Below, piece by piece: positions 1 to 8,128 of a stretch of DNA of 35,628 nucleotides. Position numbers and translations under genes: made by a program. This DNA comes from an uncultured Lachnospiraceae bacterium (lineage in GTDB: Bacteria; Bacillota; Clostridia; Lachnospirales; Lachnospiraceae): positions 1-35,628 of the forward strand of contig CAJOLP010000004.1 of NCBI GenBank assembly GCA_905235465.1. The letters are read 5' to 3'. Under the pieces are notes generated by a model. It ran no database searches. It saw only the letters and a program-made list of their open reading frames with translations, and had not been told where the DNA came from. Position 1 is the stretch's first letter. Each line of letters starts with the position of its first letter.

Positions 1-12
1 GGGTGAGGATAA

Positions 13-1773
13 ATGGCAAGTTTGGAAAAGGATAGAAAAGCAGATCAGCATATCATCAAGGAGTCCTATTTTCGGCTGGTGATCATAAACATTATCGTGC
101 TGATGGCGAGCACAATGAGCGGCCTGGTCGACAACCTCGTGATAAGCCGCGAGCTCGGGGAGGAGGCGCTTGCCGCCGTGGGGTTTTTTGCCCCGGTCCT
201 GGCGCTGGTGGGGATCGGTTATGTCATCGTCATGGGCGCGGCCGTTTTGTGCGGCAATTACATAGGGGCCGGCCAGCAGGGAAAAGTGAGCGCCCTGTTT
301 AACAGCGCGGTGCGGGTCCTCACCGGTTTTTATCTCGTCTTCGCCCTGATCCTGGTCTTTGGGCGGGTGCCTTTGGCCACGCTTCTGGGCGCCAGGGGCG
401 TCGCCAATGAACTGCTCCAGGCATACATGGCCGGCTACGGGCCCAGTGTCCTCTTCACTATGGTGGCGGCGCTGCTTTTGTCCCTGGCCTCCTTCAACAA
501 CGAGCTCACCCGCTCCTATATCTCGGCGGCCCTACTGTTTGTCGCGAGCATTGTCTTTGACCTGGTGCTCGTAAAACCGCTGGGGATCTTCGGCATCGGT
601 CTTGCCACCACCCTGAGCAACGCGATTCCCGTCGTGGTCCTTCTCCCTGTATTTTTAAAGAAGGAGGCGACGGTACACTTTGAAAAAGGACGGACAGATC
701 TGAAGCTCGTGGGGGAAGCCGCCAAGAGAGGCATGCCCGCACTGTTCTTCACCGCCGGCATGCTGATCAAGAACAGCCTTCTCAATTATTCCCTGGCGGT
801 CAGCGCCGGCGATGCGGCCATCGCGGTCGTCAATGTCATGGGATCGGTCTGCGGCATCGGGGGAACGTTTTCGGGAGGCTTCGTGAACGCCTATTCCGTA
901 CTGGGAAGCCTGTACTACGGGGAAGAGGACAGAGGGGGATTTGTAGATCTCTTCTGCACCTCGATCCTTTATGGCACCATATTCCTGACGGCGGCCGCCG
1001 CGGGGATAGCCTTCGCCTCCAAGCCGCTTGCCGGCATCTTCTTCGCCCCGGGTACTGATATCTGGCAGATGGGGCAGCGGATGTTCCTGCTGGGATTTTG
1101 GTTCCTCCCGCTCACGTTTATTTTTAACCTTTTGATCAATTCCTATAAGATCCAGGACAGAATGACGCTTGCCAATATTCTGTCCCTTCTCGAGCCGGGG
1201 CTGTGCGGCGTGTTCGCCCTGCTGGCGGTGCCCGGGTTCGGCACGGATGCCGCATGGCTGACCTGCACATGGAGCGACGTGGTCATGATCGGGATCGTCC
1301 TCATCTCAGTATTTGTATGGAAGAAAAAGGTGACCTTCCGCCCGGAGGATATCTTAAAGCTCCCGGACGACTTCGGCGCGGCCGAAGATGAGTATGAGGA
1401 ATTCAACGTCACCCGCAGAGAACAGGTCTCCGAGATCTCGGAGGAGGTCTGGAATTTCTGCAAGGAGCGGGGAGTGGATGAAAAGAAAGCCTACTGGGCG
1501 AGTCTGTGCGTCGAGGAAGTGACCAGAAATATCTTTGACTTCGGGACGCCGGGCAAAATGTTTTTCGCCATCGATGTCCGTGTTGTCTGCAAAGATGAGC
1601 TGACCATCCGCTTCCAGGACAACTGCCGCAAATTTGATCCCTGTGATTATATGAAGATGATGCATCCCGACTCGCCCGAACAGAACATCGGACTGCGCAT
1701 GGTTTCTAAAGTGGCCTCCTACATGGATTACTTCAACAACGCGGGGATCAATACGCTGATTCTGAAAATTTAG
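13..1773 (+). CDS. MATE-family transporter fused to a C-terminal GHKL/RsbW-like ATPase domain
   Basis: 586 aa. Residues about 20-450 are a run of hydrophobic helices with the layout of a MATE multidrug/Na+ antiporter, including an early TM segment followed by DNLVISRELG and a pseudo-repeat near residue 230. The tail (about 455-586) is soluble and matches the HATPase_c_2 fold of anti-sigma kinases. It shows an N-box with E502 and N506 (EEVTRN), a G1-like box D536-N-C-R-x-F-D-P, and a G2-like NIGLRMV at 558-564. MATE proteins are normally about 450 aa, so the last 130 residues are an added domain. The start is supported by GGTGAGG just upstream at the window edge. Transport substrate is unknown. 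The ATPase domain could bind ATP, phosphorylate a partner or act as a protein switch; which one is not visible. No operon partner is seen downstream, where the spacing to the next gene is over 100 bp. Confidence 0.9.
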   Translation: MASLEKDRKADQHIIKESYFRLVIINIIVLMASTMSGLVDNLVISRELGEEALAAVGFFAPVLALVGIGYVIVMGAAVLCGNYIGAGQQGKVSALFNSAVRVLTGFYLVFALILVFGRVPLATLLGARGVANELLQAYMAGYGPSVLFTMVAALLLSLASFNNELTRSYISAALLFVASIVFDLVLVKPLGIFGIGLATTLSNAIPVVVLLPVFLKKEATVHFEKGRTDLKLVGEAAKRGMPALFFTAGMLIKNSLLNYSLAVSAGDAAIAVVNVMGSVCGIGGTFSGGFVNAYSVLGSLYYGEEDRGGFVDLFCTSILYGTIFLTAAAAGIAFASKPLAGIFFAPGTDIWQMGQRMFLLGFWFLPLTFIFNLLINSYKIQDRMTLANILSLLEPGLCGVFALLAVPGFGTDAAWLTCTWSDVVMIGIVLISVFVWKKKVTFRPEDILKLPDDFGAAEDEYEEFNVTRREQVSEISEEVWNFCKERGVDEKKAYWASLCVEEVTRNIFDFGTPGKMFFAIDVRVVCKDELTIRFQDNCRKFDPCDYMKMMHPDSPEQNIGLRMVSKVASYMDYFNNAGINTLILKI

Positions 1774-1887
1774 CTTCCGGATGGGCGGCGCACCGAAAAA
1801 TAAACACATTCACACCTTTCTGAATTGTTTTTTTCTGTGTATTATTAGTGTGTAATGTTTTCTCTGGTACTGAAAAAGAGGTGCAGG

Positions 1888-2553
1888 ATGATCGACGAAT
1901 TTGAGACCAGGGTGACCATGGACACCAGAGGCTTTGTGCTTTTGGGTGATTATGTCCCGGGCGTAGTGCAGGAGATCCGGTACTATTCCACTTACAATTT
2001 TGTCGGGGACAGGATCAACGGTTACGACGAACCGTGTGCCATGCTCACCAAAGAAGCGGCAAGGGCGCTGCAGGCCGTCAGCAATGAGATGAACGTACAG
2101 GGCTATCGCCTCAAGATATTCGACGCTTACCGTCCCGCGAGAGCGGTGAAACACTTTGTGATGTGGAGCATCGACGACCTGGATCTTCGCATGAAACCGT
2201 TTTTCTATCCGGATCTGGATAAGAGCGATCTGTTTGAGCGGGGGTACATCGCCAGGCATTCCAGTCACAGCAGGGGCAGCACCGTCGATCTGACGCTGAT
2301 CGATATGACGACCGGCAAGGAGATGGATATGGGGAGCAGTTTCGATATGTTCAGCGAGATCTCGCACCCCGGCTACAGGGGGGAGAAGATCACGGACGAA
2401 CAGTACGAGAACCGGATGTTCCTTCAAAACGCGATGGTTCGCAGCGGATTTGAGCCCCATGACAACGAGTGGTGGCACTTTACCCTCCAGTATGAGCCGT
2501 ATCCGTACACCTACTTCGATTTTCCCGTATCCTCTGAATATATGAAAAGATAA
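1888..2553 (+). CDS. D-alanyl-D-alanine dipeptidase (VanX/DdpX, M15D)
   Basis: 221 aa from the ATG at 1888, which has GAGGTG 4 bp upstream. An in-frame ATG at 1855 lacks a ribosome site and would add 11 residues. Zinc ligands of the VanX family are all present: H127 and D134 in SSHSRGSTVD, and H197 with catalytic E194 in EWWHF. The conserved Arg of FDAYRPARA is also there. No signal peptide, so the enzyme should act in the cytoplasm, cutting D-Ala-D-Ala to D-alanine. No vanH, vanA or vanRS gene lies nearby, so a role in dipeptide recycling is more likely than glycopeptide resistance. The next gene, 25 bp downstream, is an alanine:cation symporter, which fits alanine salvage from peptidoglycan. 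Confidence 0.9.
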   Translation: MIDEFETRVTMDTRGFVLLGDYVPGVVQEIRYYSTYNFVGDRINGYDEPCAMLTKEAARALQAVSNEMNVQGYRLKIFDAYRPARAVKHFVMWSIDDLDLRMKPFFYPDLDKSDLFERGYIARHSSHSRGSTVDLTLIDMTTGKEMDMGSSFDMFSEISHPGYRGEKITDEQYENRMFLQNAMVRSGFEPHDNEWWHFTLQYEPYPYTYFDFPVSSEYMKR

Positions 2554-2578
2554 AAGGAAGAAATAGGGAGGGGGGCAT

Positions 2579-3988
2579 ATGTTTCTTGATATTCTGACAA
2601 AGATCGATGATGTAATGTACTATCCGATCCTCATCATCGTCATGGGGGTGGCCGGTCTTTACTTCACCTTCAGGACAGGCTTCGTTCAGATCCGCCTGTT
2701 TAAGGAGGCCTGCAGACTGATCATGGAGAAACCCGCTGACAAGGAGCACGTTTCCTCCTTTCAGGCGCTGATGGTCTCCACGGCCTCGCGCGTGGGCACG
2801 GGCAACATCGTCGGCGTATCGACCGCGATCTGTCTGGGCGGCCCGGGGGCGGTCTTCTGGATGTGGCTCATGTGCATTATAGGCGCGTCATCCGCCTTTG
2901 TGGAGAGCACGCTCGCGCAGATCTATAAGAGAAAAGAAGAGGATGGCGGCTGTTACGGCGGCCCGGCCTACTATATCGAGCAGGCGCTGCGCGCCCCGGC
3001 CCTTTCCATTATTTTTTGTATTTGCCTCATCGCCACTTACGCGGTCGGCTTCAATATGCTCTGCTCCTACAACCTGCAGTCCACGTTCGCGGCCTACAGT
3101 TTTTATGATGAGAAGATGACGCCCATCATCGTCGGACTGATCCTCGCCGCGCTGGTGGGGTACTGTGTGATGGGAGGCGGCAAAAAGATCGTGAGGCTGA
3201 CAGAAGTGGTCGTCCCGTTCATGGGCCTTTTCTATGTCGCGATCTCCCTGATCGTGATCCTTTTCCATATCACGAATATCCCGCACATGTTTGCGCTGAT
3301 CTTCAGCGACGCCTTTAATTTCAAGGCGATCTTCGGCGGTGTTTCGGGATCCTGTATGATCTACGGCATCAAGAGAGGCCTGTACTCCAACGAGGCCGGC
3401 GTGGGCTCGGCGCCCAACGCGTCCGCTTCCGCCATGGTGACCCACCCCGTCAAGCAGGGGCTGGTCCAGACGGTCTCGGTGTACATCGACACGATGCTCC
3501 TGTGCACGGCGACAGCGCTTATGTGCCTTAGCTCCGGCGCGGAGATCTCCGCGGAGGTGAGCGGTACGCCCTACGTGCAGAACGCTATTTCTACCGTATT
3601 CGGCGCGATCGGCCCGGTCTTCATCACCCTCGCGATGACGCTGTTCGCGTTCACAACGCTTCTGGGAAATCTTTACTATGTCGACAACGCGCTGATCTAT
3701 ATGAATGGCAAGAAGAAGCCCTCGGATCTCTTCATGAGGTGCTTTTATGTGGCCTGCGTGCTCGTCATTTTTGTCGGCGCCACGATCCCGATGGACGCGG
3801 CCTGGGCGACAGCGGACATCACAATGGGACTTATGACCATCATCAACCTGCCCTGCTGCTTCATCCTTTTCGAAACGGCAAGGCGCGCGCTGGGGGACTA
3901 TGAGAAGCAGCTGGGTGCCGGCAAAAATCCCCAGTTCCACGCAAAAGATATAGGGCTGGATGAGAAAAAGCTCAGCTTCTGGCAGTGA
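2579..3988 (+). CDS. Sodium:alanine symporter (AGCS family)
   Basis: 469 aa, the usual AGCS length, with about 11 hydrophobic segments. The family signature is present: ASRVGTGNIVGVSTAICLGG near residues 65-84, and a GLYSNEAGVGSAPNASASA block near 272-290. A strong purine-rich ribosome site (GGGAGGGGGG) precedes the ATG. Members import L- or D-alanine or glycine with Na+ or H+. It follows the D-Ala-D-Ala dipeptidase by 25 bp and probably shares its transcript. A strong terminator follows at 4022-4052. The exact substrate cannot be read from sequence. Confidence 0.93.
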   Translation: MFLDILTKIDDVMYYPILIIVMGVAGLYFTFRTGFVQIRLFKEACRLIMEKPADKEHVSSFQALMVSTASRVGTGNIVGVSTAICLGGPGAVFWMWLMCIIGASSAFVESTLAQIYKRKEEDGGCYGGPAYYIEQALRAPALSIIFCICLIATYAVGFNMLCSYNLQSTFAAYSFYDEKMTPIIVGLILAALVGYCVMGGGKKIVRLTEVVVPFMGLFYVAISLIVILFHITNIPHMFALIFSDAFNFKAIFGGVSGSCMIYGIKRGLYSNEAGVGSAPNASASAMVTHPVKQGLVQTVSVYIDTMLLCTATALMCLSSGAEISAEVSGTPYVQNAISTVFGAIGPVFITLAMTLFAFTTLLGNLYYVDNALIYMNGKKKPSDLFMRCFYVACVLVIFVGATIPMDAAWATADITMGLMTIINLPCCFILFETARRALGDYEKQLGAGKNPQFHAKDIGLDEKKLSFWQ

Positions 3989-4021
3989 GCTCCCGGCAGT
4001 GAGCGGGAAACGAAGACAGAG

Positions 4022-4052
4022 CGGCAGCGACTTGGATCGCTGCCGTTTTTTT
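4022..4052 (+). terminator. Rho-independent terminator after the symporter gene
   Basis: A perfect 9-bp stem CGGCAGCGA / TCGCTGCCG with a 6-nt loop (CTTGGA) is followed by seven Ts. It closes the dipeptidase-symporter unit and separates it from the MarR promoter. Confidence 0.93.
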
Positions 4053-4077
4053 GTCCTTTCCCGGGATCTGCCCGCCC

Positions 4078-4106
4078 TTGACAATCGTCGCATCCTACGA
4101 TAAAAT
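4078..4106 (+). promoter_or_regulatory. Sigma-A-type promoter for the MarR gene
   Basis: Consensus -35 TTGACA (4078-4083), a 17-bp spacer, and -10 TAAAAT (4101-4106). The predicted start lies about 35 bp before the MarR ATG, leaving room for the ribosome site GAAGGGAGA. Confidence 0.8.
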
Positions 4107-4148
4107 GGGGTCAGCTTAAAGGTTCACGCACACGAAGGGAGACCGGGA

Positions 4149-4580
4149 ATGAACATTGACAAGGCAGCAATTCTGATCAAAAAGGCAACGCTGGAATTTG
4201 AAAAGCTTTCAAACGCGGAGCTGGAAAAATACGATCTCACATCGCCCCAGTTCAAGGTGATGAAATATCTGTTTGACGAGGCGGAAAACGGGGTCAGGAT
4301 CGTCGATCTCGAGAAGTATTATTCCATGTCCCACCCCACGACGATCGGGATCGTGCAGAACCTTGAGAAGAAGGGGCTGGTGGAGTACAGGGACAATCCG
4401 CACCACGCCCGCAGCCGCTACATTGCGCCGACCCAAAAGGGCATGGAGCTCAAAGAGGAGCTCGAGAGCGTCGGGGATGAGCTGGAGGCGGAGCTGACGA
4501 GGAACCTGACGGACAAAGAGCGCCTGCGCCTGATCGCCCTTTTAAAGAAAATGATGGGGATCGGGCCGGACGAGGGGTAG
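4149..4580 (+). CDS. MarR-family transcriptional regulator
   Basis: 143 aa, typical MarR length. A dimerisation helix at the N terminus is followed by a winged helix: DLTSPQFKVMKYL (about 29-41), the recognition-helix region MSHPTTIGIVQNLEKKGLV (about 60-78), and a basic wing with HHARSRYIAPTQKG (about 84-97). The gene has its own consensus promoter and a GAAGGGAGA ribosome site. The amidohydrolase gene begins 69 bp after its stop in the same direction, so the regulator may control that gene and itself in response to an aromatic or phenolic ligand. That ligand is inference from MarR family habits and the neighbour's family. Confidence 0.9.
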   Translation: MNIDKAAILIKKATLEFEKLSNAELEKYDLTSPQFKVMKYLFDEAENGVRIVDLEKYYSMSHPTTIGIVQNLEKKGLVEYRDNPHHARSRYIAPTQKGMELKEELESVGDELEAELTRNLTDKERLRLIALLKKMMGIGPDEG

Positions 4581-4649
4581 ACGGTTCCGGAACAGGGACG
4601 CATGACAGACAAGGCAAAGCGGATCAATGGATCGGGAAGGAGATTTGCA

Positions 4650-5654
4650 ATGAGGATCATCACACTGGAAGAACACTATGCGGATCAGCATATCATGGAC
4701 GAGAACAACGCTTTTCGCGGGGAGCAGCCCGCGCTGCCGCCGGAGCAGGCGGAGGCGATGAAGTTTCTGATGTCCCGCGCTTTTCCGGGGCCGGAGCTTC
4801 TGGATTTTGAGAAGAGAGTGGAGTACATGGACCGGAACGGGATCGACGTGCAGGTGCTCTCGGTCACGACACCGGTTTCCGACAACGTGCCCGCCGCTGA
4901 CGCCATCCGGATCATCCGCGAGGCGAATGACATCACGAAGAAGCATATGGAAGAGCATCCGGGGCGCTTCGAGGGCTTTGCCGCGCTGCCGATGATCGAT
5001 CCGGAGGCGTCGGCCAAAGAGCTGGAGCGGTGCGTGAAGGATCTCGGTTTCTGCGGCGCCATGATCGCGGGCAGGAGCAGGGGCAGATTTTACAACGAAA
5101 AGGAGTTTTTCCCTGTATTTGAGAAGGCGGCGGAACTGGACGTGCCGATCTACTTCCACCCCGCGCTGATCCCGATGGAAATACAGCAGACCTACTATAT
5201 GTCCGACGCGTATTCCTTTGCCGTCGGGTCGGAGCTGGCGTCGGCCGGGTACGGCTGGCACTCCGAGGTCGGGATCCAGGTCTCAAGAATGATCCTCTCC
5301 GGCATCTTTGACAAGCTGCCGACCCTGAAGTTCCTCTCCGGCCACTGGGGAGAGACGATCCCGGCGTTCCTTGAGCGCATGGACACCATACTGGACCGGG
5401 AGCTGACAGGGCTCGACAAAAAGTTCTCCGAGTATTATAAGGAGCACGTCTACATCACGCCCAGCGGCATCATGTCCAATGACCAGCTGGAATACATCGT
5501 CAAGGTGATGGGGGCGGACCACGTGCTCTACGCCATCGATTATCCTTATATGAAGCCGGAAAACGTGTACGAGTTCCTGATGGACAGCAGCCTTTCGGAT
5601 GAGGACAAAGAACTGATCGCGCACAAAAACGCGGAGAAACTGCTTCACATATAA
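4650..5654 (+). CDS. Amidohydrolase-2 family metal-dependent hydrolase/decarboxylase
   Basis: 334 aa from the ATG at 4650, preceded by AAGGAG with good spacing. An upstream in-frame ATG at 4602 has no such site. The protein opens with ITLEEHY, the metal-binding start of the gamma-resorcylate/5-carboxyvanillate decarboxylase branch of the ACMSD superfamily. Further likely metal or active-site residues are H170 (IYFHP), H232 (SGHWGE) and D297 (YAIDYPY). Members decarboxylate hydroxybenzoates or hydrolyse related rings in the cytoplasm using Zn or Mn. The MarR gene upstream suggests ligand-controlled expression. The substrate is not predictable; a plain hydrolase of the same fold remains possible. 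Confidence 0.85.
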   Translation: MRIITLEEHYADQHIMDENNAFRGEQPALPPEQAEAMKFLMSRAFPGPELLDFEKRVEYMDRNGIDVQVLSVTTPVSDNVPAADAIRIIREANDITKKHMEEHPGRFEGFAALPMIDPEASAKELERCVKDLGFCGAMIAGRSRGRFYNEKEFFPVFEKAAELDVPIYFHPALIPMEIQQTYYMSDAYSFAVGSELASAGYGWHSEVGIQVSRMILSGIFDKLPTLKFLSGHWGETIPAFLERMDTILDRELTGLDKKFSEYYKEHVYITPSGIMSNDQLEYIVKVMGADHVLYAIDYPYMKPENVYEFLMDSSLSDEDKELIAHKNAEKLLHI

Positions 5655-5682
5655 ACAAATGATTTGAAGGGCCATAGAGAAT

Positions 5683-6759
5683 ATGAAAAAGATAGTCAGT
5701 ATTATAGCAGCAATGACTTTGGCCGCCGGCCTTGTGAGCTGCGGCACCCGCGCGGACGCCGCCGCGGAGACGGAGCAGACGGAGATCACTGAGGACGCGC
5801 AGGGCGCGCAGGACGCGCAGGACGCCGCTGCAGAGGCGGAAGGCGAGATCGCCGAGGACGCGCAGAGTTCTATGGCGGAGGCGTCCGCGGATGTCACGGC
5901 GGAGGGCCTCCCCGCGGCAGAGCCCGGCAAAGCGGCTTCAGGACTGAGCGAATACGTCGATTCGAACGGGGAGAGCGCGACGATCCCGGCCGGATTCGTT
6001 GTTTCTAAGGAGAAAGACGAACAGGTCATCAATGAGGGGCTTGTCGTGATCGGGCCTGACGGCAGCGAGTACGTCTGGATCCCCACCACCGTGACAGAGC
6101 TTGCCCAGAGGGATTTCGGGGCATTCTTCTCCGGCGGGGACTCCATCTCCAATTATTATGATGAGACGGATCTTCCGGAATACCGGGCGATGGCGGACAG
6201 CGTAGACCGCTTCGGCGGATTTTACTTCAGCCGCTACGAGATCAGCCGCTCGGAGAATGATCTTCCCGCCAGCAGGCAGGTAACGGACGGAAAGCCCTAT
6301 AAGATCTGGACCAACTTCTCTCCGCAGGACGCGACGGAGATCTGCGCGAAGCTGTACGCGGACAACGATACGGTGCAGGGCTTTTTCCCCTGGGGAAGCA
6401 ACTGGGACACCGTTCTGCAGTGGCTCATCGATACCGGGAACAAAGAGCCGGCCCAGATCAGTTCCGACAGCTCGGGCTGGGGCAATTACGCGAACGACAG
6501 CTTTTCCGTGAATGCGAACAACCGATCCACCGGCATCTGGGAAGAAGCCGAGGCCAACAATATCTGTGACCTTGCCGGCAACAACTGGGAGTGGACGCAG
6601 GAGCGCTGCGGGTCAAGCTATGTCATGCGCGGCGGCGGCTGCACCCTGATGGGCGGCGGCTGCAACGGCAATGATTACCCCGCCGCGGTGCGCGATCCCC
6701 TGCCGGGGAACAACCACCATCCGAATGTGGTCGTTCGCGCGGGACTGTTTATAAAGTGA
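5683..6759 (+). CDS. Lipoprotein with FGE-sulfatase (SUMF1-like, C-type-lectin fold) domain
   Basis: 358 aa. The N terminus is a lipoprotein signal, with lipobox LVSC and Cys at residue 20. A low-complexity Ala/Glu/Asp linker follows (about 24-90), encoded partly by a GACGCGCAG-like tandem repeat near 5795-5830. The C-terminal part (about 150-358) has FGE-sulfatase landmarks: an ISRYEIS-like segment (YFSRYEISR), NICDLAGNNWEWTQE and VMRGGGC, ending in VVRAGLFIK. In most bacterial relatives this fold binds ligands or modifies proteins; I cannot identify the Cys pair of true formylglycine-generating enzymes with confidence. It is probably a surface lipoprotein. A GAAGGG ribosome site precedes the ATG by 11 nt. 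It starts 28 bp after the amidohydrolase and may be co-transcribed. Confidence 0.82.
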   Translation: MKKIVSIIAAMTLAAGLVSCGTRADAAAETEQTEITEDAQGAQDAQDAAAEAEGEIAEDAQSSMAEASADVTAEGLPAAEPGKAASGLSEYVDSNGESATIPAGFVVSKEKDEQVINEGLVVIGPDGSEYVWIPTTVTELAQRDFGAFFSGGDSISNYYDETDLPEYRAMADSVDRFGGFYFSRYEISRSENDLPASRQVTDGKPYKIWTNFSPQDATEICAKLYADNDTVQGFFPWGSNWDTVLQWLIDTGNKEPAQISSDSSGWGNYANDSFSVNANNRSTGIWEEAEANNICDLAGNNWEWTQERCGSSYVMRGGGCTLMGGGCNGNDYPAAVRDPLPGNNHHPNVVVRAGLFIK

Positions 6760-6834
6760 GCACTGCGTGACCATTCGTCGGCGCAAGTGGAGCAAGAAGG
6801 AGGGTGTATGCAATGAAAAGACTACGGTTGTGTT

Positions 6835-7972
6835 CTATTCCGCGCAAAGGCACAGATACAGCTGGACGTCTGTATTCATGTCTTCCAGATCCAGGTCAAA
6901 GAGATCTCGTATGCGCTGGAGACGGTAGTAGAGCGAATTCCTGTGCAGGTTCATGGCTTTGGCGGTCTCGCTGTAGTCCATCCGGTTGAGGAGCCACATG
7001 CGCAGCTTGGGTGTTGTTTTGCAGGTCATACTGTCTCATCTCAAAGACGCCGGGGTGCGTGAAATCCACGGAGACCGGAACGCCCCGCGTCAGCATCTCC
7101 AGCGCGCACTCCGAAAAGACCCAGTCCGCCTTATTGACGCCGGAAAGGTTTCCGTACCGCAGCGCCGCCGCTGCATGCTCCGCCATTTTTCCGGCGAGCA
7201 GCAGGTCGTGGAAGGGGTAGGAGAGGCCGTACCGGTGGCCCCTGTCCGCGATCCAGGCTTTCAGCGCCTGCAGATCCTTGTTTTGGGCATTTGCCAGCAG
7301 ATAGGTGATCCCCTCATCCTGATACAGAAGCATCCGGGAGCGCGTCTCATCCACCCTGTTTAAGATGAGCTGCGGGGGGAGCTCCGCGGCGAGCACGACA
7401 TAGCGCGCGGCCGGGTAAAAATACCGGTTCCGCTCCGCGTTTTCCAGATCCCGCGCGGTCGCCGAGCCGTGGAAGAGCTTGCTGATGAAGTGCTCCCTTT
7501 GGGTGCCGAGCTGTATTTTGCCCGACTCGCTCGCGCGAAGGACCAGCGCCAGCGCGTCCGCGCAGGCCTGAAGGGCCTCGTCCTGTTCCGGCGTGCAGAC
7601 GCAGTCGTCCACCAGGACGGTGAGCACGCCGAGTATGTTTTTGCCGCTGAAAATGCCGGTGGTCAGGTGCGGGTGGTCCTCAAAGTATCCCCAGTCCACA
7701 ACGATGGTGGTGTGCGGATTTTCGATCATGCTGGAGATCAGGTTGTGCTTCCTGAACAGGTCGAGAAGCTCGCCCGAGACATAGATCTGATCGCCCTTTT
7801 TGTCGAGCATATCGTCGGTGCTTCCCGGATCCTCGTCCGCGGAAAGCACGCGAAAAGAGGTGTCCGTGACGGAAACGGCCGACCCGAAGATGCGGCTGGC
7901 CGCCTTCTGCACCGCCGCAACGCTCCCCTCCTGTACAGCGCGGAATAAAAGCTCGTACATCTCATCATTCAT
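6835..7972 (-). pseudogene. PucR-family transcriptional regulator, split by a 1-nt frameshift
   Basis: Reading from 7972, the first frame gives about 320 residues of PucR-type sensor and central domain, ending in EMRQYDLQNN. It then runs into unrelated sequence and stops at 6896. The C-terminal PucR helix-turn-helix (HTH_30) lies in the next frame and ends at 6835; its core is YSETAKAMNLHRNSLYYRLQ, followed by RIRDLFDLDL. The whole span is 1138 nt, one more than a multiple of three. Removing one G from the GGG at 7009-7011 joins the frames as NNTKLRMWLLNRMDYSE, giving a normal 378-aa protein. As written, the DNA-binding domain is lost. This may be a true mutation or a sequence error. It is divergent from the flavoenzyme gene at 8129, its likely target. 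Confidence 0.87.
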
Positions 7973-7994
7973 TTCATCTTACCCCAATCAAATC

Positions 7995-8008
7995 TGTGCA
8001 TTTGCACA
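7995..8008. promoter_or_regulatory. Palindrome in the PucR/flavoenzyme divergent promoter region
   Basis: TGTGCA-TT-TGCACA is a perfect 6-bp inverted repeat with a 2-bp centre, lying 22 bp upstream of the PucR start codon. A related half-site, TTGGCGCAAAA, occurs at 8041-8051 over the -35 region of the opposite gene. The position suits an operator for the PucR regulator, but the assignment is inference. Confidence 0.45.
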
Positions 8009-8040
8009 AAATGTTTCCCCGCTTTTCATGCTACTGCAAA

Positions 8041-8068
8041 TTGGCGCAAAAGGCAAGGGATGGTACGA
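8041..8068 (+). promoter_or_regulatory. Putative promoter for the flavoenzyme gene
   Basis: A -35-like TTGGCG (8041-8046), 16-bp spacer and -10-like TACGAT (8063-8068) lie about 60 bp upstream of the ATG at 8129. The match is moderate, as expected for an activator-dependent promoter. Confidence 0.5.
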
Positions 8069-8128
8069 TTAAATAGTAAAAGTCTGTTCTGTAAATCGTA
8101 TTTAAATGTAATGGATTGGAGGGTCATT

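Noticed and set aside
1888-2553. Glycopeptide-resistance gene vanX.
   Set aside because: The enzyme family fits, but vanH, vanA and the regulators are absent, so resistance is not supported.
6612-6759. Variable region of a diversity-generating retroelement.
   Set aside because: The fold is suitable, but no reverse transcriptase, accessory gene or template repeat is visible in the window.
6804-6989. Short plus-strand frame with a strong AAGGAGG site and ATG just after the lipoprotein gene.
   Set aside because: It runs antisense to the conserved PucR HTH region, and its product has no recognisable features. The ribosome site may be chance or a remnant.
7003-7020. Programmed +1 frameshift in the PucR gene.
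   Set aside because: No recognised slippery signal with stimulator is visible, and such control is not known for this family. Mutation or sequence error is simpler.
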